Origin: CADEED01 sp036677145
GTDB taxonomy: Bacteria; Pseudomonadota; Gammaproteobacteria; Steroidobacterales; Steroidobacteraceae
Reading direction: 5' to 3'
DNA length: 64,000 nucleotides
Assembly (NCBI GenBank): GCA_036677145.1
Contig: JAKFFF010000011.1
Span: 62,001 to 126,000 of the forward strand
Shown: positions 1 through 7,726 of the stretch, in pieces
Numbering within the stretch: the stretch's first letter is position 1
Layout of the letters: each line of letters starts with the position of its first letter
Position numbers and translations under genes: made by a program
The notes under the pieces: model-generated
What the model saw: only the letters and a program-made list of their open reading frames with translations
What the model was told of the DNA's origin: nothing
Databases searched by the model: none

Positions 1-1
1 G

Positions 2-1420
2 CGCATCGTCGCTGCGGACCCCCAAGCCCAGGCCGCGGGAGTGCGGCCGGGCATGACGCTCGGCGCGGCGCTGGCCGCCGCGCCGCACATCGATGCGCAG
101 GCGCGCAATGTGACGCGCGAGCAGGAGCTCATGCAGCACCTGGCGGCCGTCGCGGCGGAGTTCACGCCACTCGTGTCGCTCGAGGCTCCCGATGGGTTGT
201 TGCTGGAAATCAAACCCAGCATCCGGCTGTTTGGCGGCTTGCGCGAGTTGTGCCGCCGGTTGCGCGCGGCGTGTCTTGCGCATCCGGTGCTGATGCAGGC
301 ACAGGTGCAACCGCGGTTCACGCTCGCGCCGACGGCGCTCGCGGCGCTCGCGGCCGCGCGCGCGGGTGCGCGCTGTTTCATCACCGATTCGCGCCAGTTG
401 CCCGCGCGGCTCAAGCCGCTGCCGCTCGAAGTGCTGCGCTGGCCCGACGAAGAAAACGCGCGCCTCGCGGCGATGGGTGTGCGCACGCTGGGTGAGCTCA
501 TGCGTTTGCCACGCGCGGGATTCGCGAAGCGCTTCGGCCCCACGCAGCTCGCGGATCTCGACCGGCTGCTGGGCCGGCGTGCCGAACCGCGCCGCCGGGT
601 CGCGCGCCGCGAGCGTTATCGCGGGCAACTCGATCTCGATCACGAGATCACGGATCACGAACGCATCCTGCAGGCGCTCGCGCCGCTGATCGCCGAACTC
701 GAGGATTTTCTGCGCGCGCGCCAGCGTGGCATCACCGCGCTGCAATGCCGGTTCCACCATTACCGCGCCGCGCCCACTGTCTGCACGCTGCGGCTCGCCG
801 CACCCGAGGCGGATGCCGGACGGTTGACAGCGCTGTTGCGGGAGCGCCTGGCGTCGATCGCGTTGCCCGAGCCCGTGCGCCGTTGCGAATTGCGCAGCGG
901 CCCGCTCACCACGCGCGCGAGCGTCAGCCGGTCGCTGTGGTCCCCGGGCGAGCGCGGTCATGCGGGCGCGGGGGAAATGCCGGCACTCGTCGAACAACTC
1001 CGCGCGCGGCTCGGCATGAATGCCGTATACGGGCTGTGTCACGTGCCCGAGCACCGCCCGGAAAACGCCTGGCGCGCGAAACGGGGGACAGATCTGTTTA
1101 TCGACGATAAAGGGAACCCGGCATCCGGGGGCGCTTCATCATCGATGAATAAAGCTGTCCCGCTTTTTTTCTTTCACCGTCCGCTGTGGTTGCTGCAGAC
1201 GCCGCAGCTGCTCGCTGCGCGCCGCGGCCGGCCGCTGTATCGCGGCGCGCTCGAGATCCTCGGCGGCCCGGAGCGCATCGAGAGCGGGTGGTGGGATGGG
1301 GCGGATGTGATGCGGGACTACTACGTGGCGCGCGATGGCCGCGGCGCGCGGCTGTGGATCTATTGCCAGGGCGAAAACGCGGCTACGCGCGAGTGGTTCC
1401 TGCACGGGATCTTCGGATGA
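2..1420 (+). CDS. imuB: ImuB, catalytically inactive Y-family polymerase-like mutasome subunit (5' end outside window)
   Basis: Partial gene: the frame is open from base 2, before the first possible start (GTG at 41), so the N-terminus lies upstream. The visible 472 residues match the palm, finger and little-finger part of DinB-like ImuB proteins, including the family-typical RFGP-QLADLDRLLGRR and PLWLL segments. ImuB is known as a non-catalytic adaptor linking DnaE2 and the beta clamp in SOS mutagenesis. The stop overlaps the dnaE2 start by 4 bp (ATGA), so translation is coupled. Odd feature: residues about 361-388, just before PLWLL, are encoded by a palindromic repeat insertion that keeps the frame. 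imuA would be expected upstream and is not visible. Confidence 0.9.
   Translation, partial: RIVAADPQAQAAGVRPGMTLGAALAAAPHIDAQARNVTREQELMQHLAAVAAEFTPLVSLEAPDGLLLEIKPSIRLFGGLRELCRRLRAACLAHPVLMQAQVQPRFTLAPTALAALAAARAGARCFITDSRQLPARLKPLPLEVLRWPDEENARLAAMGVRTLGELMRLPRAGFAKRFGPTQLADLDRLLGRRAEPRRRVARRERYRGQLDLDHEITDHERILQALAPLIAELEDFLRARQRGITALQCRFHHYRAAPTVCTLRLAAPEADAGRLTALLRERLASIALPEPVRRCELRSGPLTTRASVSRSLWSPGERGHAGAGEMPALVEQLRARLGMNAVYGLCHVPEHRPENAWRAKRGTDLFIDDKGNPASGGASSSMNKAVPLFFFHRPLWLLQTPQLLAARRGRPLYRGALEILGGPERIESGWWDGADVMRDYYVARDGRGARLWIYCQGENAATREWFLHGIFG
1083..1163. repeat. REP/MITE-like imperfect palindrome inserted in frame in imuB
   Basis: The outer arms GGGACAG (1085-1091) and CTGTCCC (1155-1161) are followed inward by TTTATCGACGAT (1097-1108) and its imperfect complement ATCATCGATGAATAAAG (1138-1154). 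The centre holds a second small hairpin, CCGG-cat-CCGG with flanking C/G (1117-1129). The right arm is followed by a run of seven T (1164-1170), so the transcript resembles an intrinsic terminator. The GGGACAGA core is shared with the long inverted repeat at 50232-50331. The encoded peptide, rich in Gly, Ser and Asp, has no counterpart in the usual ImuB sequence as I know it. Confidence 0.7.
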
Positions 1421-4400
1421 AAGCGGAGCCCCCATACGCCGAGTTGCACTGTCTCAGCAACTTCTCGTTCCTGCGCGGCGCGTCGCACGCGGAGGAACTC
1501 ATCGCCTGCGCGAAAGAGCTCGGTTACGTGGCGCTCGCGATCACCGACGAGTGTTCGCTGGCGGGTGTGGTGCGCGCGCATTCGGCCGCGAAGAAACACG
1601 GCGGCATCAAACTACTCATCGGCGCGGAATTCACGCTCGACTGCGGCCTGCGGATGGTTCTCATCGCGCGCAACCGCGCGGGGTACGGGCGGTTGTCGCG
1701 GCTCATCACGCGCGGCCGGCGCAAGGCGCAGAAGGGCAGTTACTCGCTCGCGCGCGCCGACGTCGAGGAATTCGTGGCCGATGGCGCCGAGCCTAAGCCG
1801 GGTGAAACCGTGGGTGAGGGCACGCTCGCATTGTGGCTGCCGTCGCTGTTCCGCGAAGACGCGTTGGCGCGCGGCCCGGACGATGCGCCCATACCGGATG
1901 CGGCGTCGCAGGGCGAGTGGCTGCGCGCGCATTTCGCGCGCCGCGCGTGGATCGCGGTGGAACTCATGCGCGACGGACGCGATCGCCCACGGCTCGCCGC
2001 GTGCCGTGAGCTCGGCGCCGCGCTCGATCTTCCATTGACCGCGGCGGGCGACGTGCACATGCACGTGCGCGAGCGCCGGCGCCTGCAGGATGCGCTCACG
2101 GCGGTGCGTCATGGCGTCACGCTCGCGGAAGCCGGCCAGCGGTTGCTGCCGAACGGCGAACGGCACCTGCGTGAGCGCGCGCGGCTCGCCAGGCTCTATC
2201 CACCCGAACTGCTCGCCGAAACGGTGCGGATCGCCGCGCTCGCGAATTTTTCGCTCGACGAGCTGCGCTACGAATATCCGCGCGAGCTCGTACCCGAGGG
2301 CGAAACGCCGGCCTCGCACCTGCGCAAGCTCACCGCGGCCGGGGCGCGCAAGCGTTGGCCGGACGGCATCCCGGAAAACATGCGGGCCAAGATCGACTAC
2401 GAACTCGCGCTCATCGGCGAGCTGAAATACGAGTCCTATTTCCTCACGGTGCACGACATCGTCAACGAGGCGCGCCGGCTCAGCATTCTCTGCCAGGGGC
2501 GCGGCTCGGCCGCCAATTCCGTGGTGTGTTATTCGCTCGGCGTGACGGAGGTCGATCCCTCGCGCGGTGAGTTGCTCATGGAACGGTTCATCTCGCGCGA
2601 GCGCAACGAGCCGCCCGACATCGACATCGATTTCGAGCACGAGCGGCGCGAGGAAGTGATCCAGTACGTCTACCGAAAATATGGCCGCTCCCGATGCGCG
2701 CTCACCGCCACCGTCATCTGTTATCGCCCGCGCAGCGCGCTGCGCGACATGGCCAGGGCGATCGGTTTCGATGCGGTGCAGGCCGAGCGCCTCGCGGGCG
2801 CCATGCAATGGTGGGACAACTCGGTCGATGAGGAGCGGGTACGCGAGGCGGGGTTCGAGCCGGGCAATCCGCAGCTCAAACTACTGATGGATCTCGCCGG
2901 CCAGCTGCTCGGATTTCCGCGGCATCTTTCCCAGCACGTGGGCGGCTTCGTGATATCGCAGGGACTGCTCGAGGAGCTGGTGCCCATCGAAAACGCCGCG
3001 ATGGAAGACCGCACCGTCATCGAATGGGACAAGGACGACCTCGATGACCTGGGATTGCTCAAGGTCGACGTGCTGGGCCTCGGGATGCTCTCGGCGTTGC
3101 GCCGCGGGCTCGCGCTCGTGAGTGAGTTCCGCGGCAAATCCTTCACGCTCGCGGACGTTCCGAAGGAGGACGCGCGCGTTTACGAAATGATCTCGCGCGC
3201 CGACACGATCGGCGTGTTCCAGGTCGAGTCGCGGGCGCAGATGTCGATGTTGCCGCGCTTGAAACCGCGCGAGTTCTACGATCTCGTCATCGAGGTGGCG
3301 ATCGTGCGCCCCGGTCCCATCCAGGGCGGCATGGTGCATCCCTATCTACGCCGCCGTCAGGGCCTCGAGCCGGTCACCTATCCGAGCGAGGCGGTGAAGG
3401 GCGTGTTGTCGCGCACGCTCGGGGTGCCTATCTTCCAGGAACAGGTCATGCAGATCGCGATCGTCGCGGCCGGGTTCACGCCCGGCGAGGCGGACCAGCT
3501 CCGCCGCAGCATGGCGGCGTGGAAACGGCGCGGCGGCCTCGGGCATTTCGAGCAGCGGCTCATCGAAGGCATGCGCGCGCGCGATTATCCCGAGGAATTC
3601 GCGCAGGCGATCTTCAGCCAGATCCAGGGCTTCGGCGAATACGGTTTTCCGGAATCACACGCGGCGAGTTTCGCGCTGCTCGTCTACAGCTCGGCGTGGC
3701 TGAAGTGTTACGAACCGGCCGCGTTCACCTGCGCGCTGATCAACAGCCAGCCCATGGGTTTCTATGCGCCGGCGCAGCTCGTGCGCGATGCGAGCGGTCA
3801 CGGTGTCGAAGTGCGCCCCATCTGTGTCTGCAACAGCGACTGGGATTGCACGCTCGAACGGCGCCCCGATGACGAACCGGCGTTGCGGCTCGGCATGCGC
3901 ATGGTGAAGGGCCTGGGCGAGGAGGCGGCGCTGCGCATCATGGCCGCGCGCGCGGAGGCGCCGTTCGCGAGCGTGCAGGACCTCACGCTGCGCGCACAGC
4001 TCGGGCGCCGCGAACTCGAGGCGCTCGCCGACGCCGCCGCGTTACGCGCGCTTTCCGGCAACCGTCATCTCACCTTCTGGCAGGTGGCCGGCAGCGAACA
4101 GGAGCTGCCGCTCGCGCCCGTTCCACAGTCGCCCGAGGGTACGCCGCTGCTCACGCCCCCGACCGAGGGACAGAACATCGCAGCGGATTACCGCTCAGCG
4201 GGGCTCACGCTCGGCCGCCATCCGCTCGCGCTGCTGCGTGAACTGCTGGATGCGTCGAGCATCGTCACGTCGAAGTCGCTGGGCGATCTGCCGGACGGAC
4301 GCCCGGTACGGGTAGCGGGCATCGTCACGGCCCGCCAGCGCCCGCAGAGCGCGGGCGGGGTCATGTTCATCACGCTCGAGGACGAGACCGGCTACGTGAA

Positions 4401-4581
4401 TCTCATCGTGTGGGAGCGCGTCTGGGAGCGCGCCCGGCGCATCGCGAACGGCTCCAGGCTGCTGGAGGTGCACGGCAAATTGCAAAGGGAAGGGCTCGTC
4501 ACGCACGTGGTGGCGAACAAACTCGTCGACCGCACGCCGCTGCTCGGTTCCTTAATTACCCACTCACGCGACTTCCGGTAA
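1417..4581 (+). CDS. dnaE2: Error-prone DNA polymerase DnaE2 (ImuC)
   Basis: Protein of 1,054 aa, the usual DnaE2 length. The start is the ATG at 1417, which overlaps the imuB stop (ATGA). A longer open frame runs upstream to 1186 but only mirrors imuB. The N-terminus is a PHP domain (ELHCLSNFSFLRGAS, about residues 8-24). The C-family polymerase catalytic block PDIDIDF lies near residues 399-405, with SHAASFALLVYSSAWLKCYEPAAF-type sequence near 746. A C-terminal OB-fold (RVAGIVTARQRPQSAGG onwards, about 964-1008) follows. DnaE2 is the translesion polymerase of the ImuAB-DnaE2 mutasome, normally LexA-controlled; the operon promoter is outside the window. Confidence 0.95.
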   Translation: MKAEPPYAELHCLSNFSFLRGASHAEELIACAKELGYVALAITDECSLAGVVRAHSAAKKHGGIKLLIGAEFTLDCGLRMVLIARNRAGYGRLSRLITRGRRKAQKGSYSLARADVEEFVADGAEPKPGETVGEGTLALWLPSLFREDALARGPDDAPIPDAASQGEWLRAHFARRAWIAVELMRDGRDRPRLAACRELGAALDLPLTAAGDVHMHVRERRRLQDALTAVRHGVTLAEAGQRLLPNGERHLRERARLARLYPPELLAETVRIAALANFSLDELRYEYPRELVPEGETPASHLRKLTAAGARKRWPDGIPENMRAKIDYELALIGELKYESYFLTVHDIVNEARRLSILCQGRGSAANSVVCYSLGVTEVDPSRGELLMERFISRERNEPPDIDIDFEHERREEVIQYVYRKYGRSRCALTATVICYRPRSALRDMARAIGFDAVQAERLAGAMQWWDNSVDEERVREAGFEPGNPQLKLLMDLAGQLLGFPRHLSQHVGGFVISQGLLEELVPIENAAMEDRTVIEWDKDDLDDLGLLKVDVLGLGMLSALRRGLALVSEFRGKSFTLADVPKEDARVYEMISRADTIGVFQVESRAQMSMLPRLKPREFYDLVIEVAIVRPGPIQGGMVHPYLRRRQGLEPVTYPSEAVKGVLSRTLGVPIFQEQVMQIAIVAAGFTPGEADQLRRSMAAWKRRGGLGHFEQRLIEGMRARDYPEEFAQAIFSQIQGFGEYGFPESHAASFALLVYSSAWLKCYEPAAFTCALINSQPMGFYAPAQLVRDASGHGVEVRPICVCNSDWDCTLERRPDDEPALRLGMRMVKGLGEEAALRIMAARAEAPFASVQDLTLRAQLGRRELEALADAAALRALSGNRHLTFWQVAGSEQELPLAPVPQSPEGTPLLTPPTEGQNIAADYRSAGLTLGRHPLALLRELLDASSIVTSKSLGDLPDGRPVRVAGIVTARQRPQSAGGVMFITLEDETGYVNLIVWERVWERARRIANGSRLLEVHGKLQREGLVTHVVANKLVDRTPLLGSLITHSRDFR

Positions 4582-4592
4582 TCAACTCACGG

Positions 4593-4612
4593 ACGCCGCG
4601 CTTTGGCGGCGT
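4593..4612 (+). terminator. Possible terminator hairpin after dnaE2
   Basis: ACGCCGC (4593-4599) and GCGGCGT (4606-4612) form a 7-bp stem with a 6-nt loop, 11 bp after the dnaE2 stop. There is no T-run, so intrinsic termination is doubtful. Confidence 0.3.
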
Positions 4613-4657
4613 TCAACAGTGGGGCGCAGCCCCTGAGAACAGCAGCCCCTGGGAACA

Positions 4658-4924
4658 CTACAGCTTCGGCCGGTTCATGTTCCGCACGGCGGTCGAGTCG
4701 TCATCGATGTTGTAGTCATCGAAATCGCTCGTGAGCTCCGCGGTGGTCTTGTCTTCGAGCCGGCGCTCGAGCTGACGCCAGGCGGGATCACCCTGCTTCT
4801 GCCCGCGTTTCTTCGCGGCATCGAGATCTTTTGCGAGACGATCGAAATCGACTTCGCTCGTTGCCTCGAACGCAGTCTCTTCTTCGTCTTCGTCGAACTC
4901 TTCTGACTCGGGCTTTTCGTTCAT
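4658..4924 (-). CDS. Small acidic hypothetical protein
   Basis: Protein of 88 aa. Residues 1-30 are very acidic (EEFDEDEEETAFEATSEVDF). A helical, charged segment follows (LAKDLDAAKKRGQKQGDPAWRQLERRLEDK), then a second acidic stretch (SDFDDYNIDDDS). No signal peptide or membrane segment is visible. The composition and codon use look like a real gene. It lies between the convergent dnaE2 and the gsp genes, 78 bp downstream of gspF on the same strand. Function unknown; I do not assign a family. Confidence 0.7.
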   Translation of the reverse strand: MNEKPESEEFDEDEEETAFEATSEVDFDRLAKDLDAAKKRGQKQGDPAWRQLERRLEDKTTAELTSDFDDYNIDDDSTAVRNMNRPKL

Positions 4925-5002
4925 CGTCGTAACGGCGCGCCTAAGATGAGCGCGTTATAAGACGAGAGCAGTCGTCATGCAATGGGGCTAATCGACGAAT
5001 TG

Positions 5003-6217
5003 CTAACGGATGAGATTGTTCATCTCGAAGATCGGCATGAGCATTGCAAAAACGATGCCCATGACGAAGAGGCCCATCACAACAATGAGAAGTGGTCCGA
5101 GCAGGCCGACCAGCGCTCCCATCATCGAATCGAGCTCGCGTTCCTGGTTCGTAGCGGCACGGTCGAGCATCGAATCCAGCTCGCCGCTCGACTCGCCGGA
5201 TGAGATGAGGTGCACGGTCATCGGCGGGAACAGCTTGCTGGAGGCGAGCGACCGGCCGATAGGAGCGCCCTCGCGCACCCGGGCCGCCGCCGCGGCGACG
5301 GCATCGCGCATGGGTAGATTGGTCACGACTTCGCCTGCGATGCGCATGGCCTCGAGGACCGGCACGGCGCTGGCCGTCAGGATGCTGAACGTGCGCGTGA
5401 AGCGGGCGGTATTGAACCCGCGCACGAGCCGGCCGAACAGCGGCAGCCGCAACTGGAATCGATGGAAGCGCCGGCGGTTATCCGGATTCTTGAGCCAGTA
5501 GATGAATCCTACGATGCCCAGGACTATGGCGATCGCAAGATAAATACCCCAATTGCGCAGGAATTCGCTGACGGCGATCAGCACCTGCGTGGCAAGCGGC
5601 AACTTTCCCTTGCTGGACTCGAACACCTCGATGACCTTCGGCACGACGTACACCATCATGCCGGTGACGATGCCCAGGCAGATGACCGACAGCACGATCG
5701 GGTAGAGCATCGCGCCGAGCACTTTCTGGCGCGTGACCTCGCGGTTTTCGGTGTAGTCGGCCAGCCGCTCGAGCACGCCGTCGAGCCGGCCGGAGCTTTC
5801 GCCCGCGGAGACGGTGGATCGATAGATCTCCGGGAATACCTTCGGAAATTCGCCGAGACCGTCGGCCAGCGTATGGCCTTCCATGACCTTCGCGCGCACG
5901 CCGAGCATGATGCTCTGCACACGCGGCTTCTCGGACTGCTGGGATACGGCGAGTAACGCCTCTTCGAGCGGCAAGCCGGCCTTTACCAGCGTCGCCAGCT
6001 GCCGGGTGAGCAGCGACAGGTCGCCGGCGGAGATGCGGCGGCGCACGGTGAAGCCTCGATCGCGCTTCGCCTCACCATGTTTGACTTCGGCGACCGTGAC
6101 CGGCAGGAGCTGCTTTTCACGCAGGATCTGCCGGACGTGTTTGACGGTGTCGCCTTCGACGACGCCATTCTGTTCGCGGCCGGCGCTGTCGAGCGCGGTG
6201 TATTCGAAGGCACCCAT
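5003..6217 (-). CDS. gspF: Type II secretion system inner-membrane protein GspF
   Basis: Protein of 404 aa, normal for GspF. It begins MGAFEYTALDSAGREQNG, the family N-terminus. Two homologous T2SSF domains follow (about 70-195 and 275-395), each preceding hydrophobic helices: three membrane spans near 170-190, 225-245 and 375-395. The GESSG motif occurs in both repeats (SAGESSGRLD and SSGESSGELD). GspF is the platform protein that couples the GspE ATPase to pseudopilus assembly. It is the last gsp gene here, 21 bp after gspE; gspG-M are not next to it. Confidence 0.95.
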   Translation of the reverse strand: MGAFEYTALDSAGREQNGVVEGDTVKHVRQILREKQLLPVTVAEVKHGEAKRDRGFTVRRRISAGDLSLLTRQLATLVKAGLPLEEALLAVSQQSEKPRVQSIMLGVRAKVMEGHTLADGLGEFPKVFPEIYRSTVSAGESSGRLDGVLERLADYTENREVTRQKVLGAMLYPIVLSVICLGIVTGMMVYVVPKVIEVFESSKGKLPLATQVLIAVSEFLRNWGIYLAIAIVLGIVGFIYWLKNPDNRRRFHRFQLRLPLFGRLVRGFNTARFTRTFSILTASAVPVLEAMRIAGEVVTNLPMRDAVAAAAARVREGAPIGRSLASSKLFPPMTVHLISSGESSGELDSMLDRAATNQERELDSMMGALVGLLGPLLIVVMGLFVMGIVFAMLMPIFEMNNLIR

Positions 6218-6238
6218 GGAGGTTTCGCCGGAGCCGGA

Positions 6239-7726
6239 TCAATCCTCGCGCGTGACGCGCAGGACTTCTTCGATGGTGGTTTCGCCGCGCAGCACCTTGT
6301 CGAGCCCATCATCGCGAATCGATGGGGTCATCGTGCGCGCATATTTCTCGAGTTCGTGTTCGGCCGCTTCGTCGTGAATCATGGTGCGCATCTGGTCGTC
6401 GACCACCACCAGTTCGTAGATGCCGGTGCGGCCGCGAAAGCCCCCGGGTCCGGGGCTCGCGCGATACAAAGTGGGTGAGGGTTCGTCCGGCCTCAATCCG
6501 AGCAAACGGCGCTCGTATTCGCCGGCCTCGAAGGCCTGCTTCGTATCGGGGTTGAGGGTGCGCACCAGGCGCTGCGCAATCACGCCGATGAGCGACGAGG
6601 ACAGCAGGAAGGGTTCGATGCCCATATCGCGCAGGCGCGTGAGCGCGCCCACAGCGGTATTGGTGTGGAGGGTGGAGAGCACGAGGTGACCGGTGAGGGA
6701 GGCCTGCACGGCGATCTGCGCGGTTTCGAGGTCGCGGATTTCGCCGACCATCACCACGTCTGGATCCTGACGCAGGATGGCGCGCAACCCGCGCGCGAAG
6801 GTCATCTCCACCTTGGTATTCACCTGGGTCTGGCCGATGCCGTCGATGTAGTACTCGATCGGATCTTCGACCGTCATGATGTTCTGGGTGTTGTCGTTCA
6901 GGTGCTCGAGACCGGCATACAGCGTCGTGGTCTTGCCTGAACCTGTCGGACCCGTCACGAGAATGATGCCGTGCGGTTTGCGGAACAACTCGCCGATCAT
7001 GTGTTCCGTCTTCGGATCCATGCCCAGCGCCGACAGATTCAGTCGGCCCGCCTGCTTGTCGAGGATACGCATCACGACGCGTTCGCCGTGCCCCGACGGA
7101 ATCGTCGAGACGCGCACGTCGACCGAGCGGCCCGCGATCCTGAGGCTGATGCGGCCGTCCTGCGGCAGGCGCTTCTCGGCGATGTCGAGTTTCGACATGA
7201 CCTTGATACGCGACACCACGAGCGGCGCGACGGCGCGCCGGCTCTGCAGGACCTCGCGCAGCACACCGTCTACGCGGAAGCGGATGACCAGACGGTTCTC
7301 GAAGGGCTCGATGTGGATGTCCGACGCGTTTTCCTTTACCGCCTGGGTCAACACGGCATTGATGAGCCGGATGATCGGTGCGTCGTCCTCGCTTTCGAGC
7401 AGGTCGGCCTGTTCGGGCAGATCCTGGGCGAGATGCGCGAGGTCGGTGGATTCCTCGACGCCCGAAGCCGCCTCCATCGCGTCGTTGCCGGCTTCGTAGG
7501 CCTGCCGCAGCAGCGAGTCGAAATAGGCGTCTTCGACTCTCTCGAGGCGCACGGGAATTCCCATGTAGCGGCGCACTTCGGCGATCGCGCGCGGAGCGGC
7601 GTCGGCGCGGACCACGCACTCGGCGATGCCGTCATGTACGCGCTGCACGAGAATGCCGTGGCGCTTGGCGAACGCGAAGCCGACGCGCTGCGGGCGAGTG
7701 ACCTCGGGCGCGATGGCTGCGTTCAT
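6239..7726 (-). CDS. gspE: Type II secretion system ATPase GspE
   Basis: Protein of 495 aa. It has an N-terminal N1E/MshEN-like region, then Walker A GPTGSGKTTT (about residue 259), the Asp and His boxes, and Walker B LRQDPDVVMVGEIRD. The ATG overlaps the gspD stop by 4 bp. The enzyme powers pseudopilus extension at the inner membrane. Oddity: the region that normally carries the zinc-binding CxxC...CxxC module (between QRLVRTL and RGRTGIYEL) has no cysteine at all: it reads NPDTKQAF and ASPGPGGF at the expected positions. The rest of the domain is intact. Confidence 0.95.
   Translation of the reverse strand: MNAAIAPEVTRPQRVGFAFAKRHGILVQRVHDGIAECVVRADAAPRAIAEVRRYMGIPVRLERVEDAYFDSLLRQAYEAGNDAMEAASGVEESTDLAHLAQDLPEQADLLESEDDAPIIRLINAVLTQAVKENASDIHIEPFENRLVIRFRVDGVLREVLQSRRAVAPLVVSRIKVMSKLDIAEKRLPQDGRISLRIAGRSVDVRVSTIPSGHGERVVMRILDKQAGRLNLSALGMDPKTEHMIGELFRKPHGIILVTGPTGSGKTTTLYAGLEHLNDNTQNIMTVEDPIEYYIDGIGQTQVNTKVEMTFARGLRAILRQDPDVVMVGEIRDLETAQIAVQASLTGHLVLSTLHTNTAVGALTRLRDMGIEPFLLSSSLIGVIAQRLVRTLNPDTKQAFEAGEYERRLLGLRPDEPSPTLYRASPGPGGFRGRTGIYELVVVDDQMRTMIHDEAAEHELEKYARTMTPSIRDDGLDKVLRGETTIEEVLRVTRED

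Noticed and set aside
1186..1416. Upstream extension of dnaE2
   Set aside because: The extension is the shifted frame of imuB; the ATGA overlap at 1417 gives the family N-terminus.
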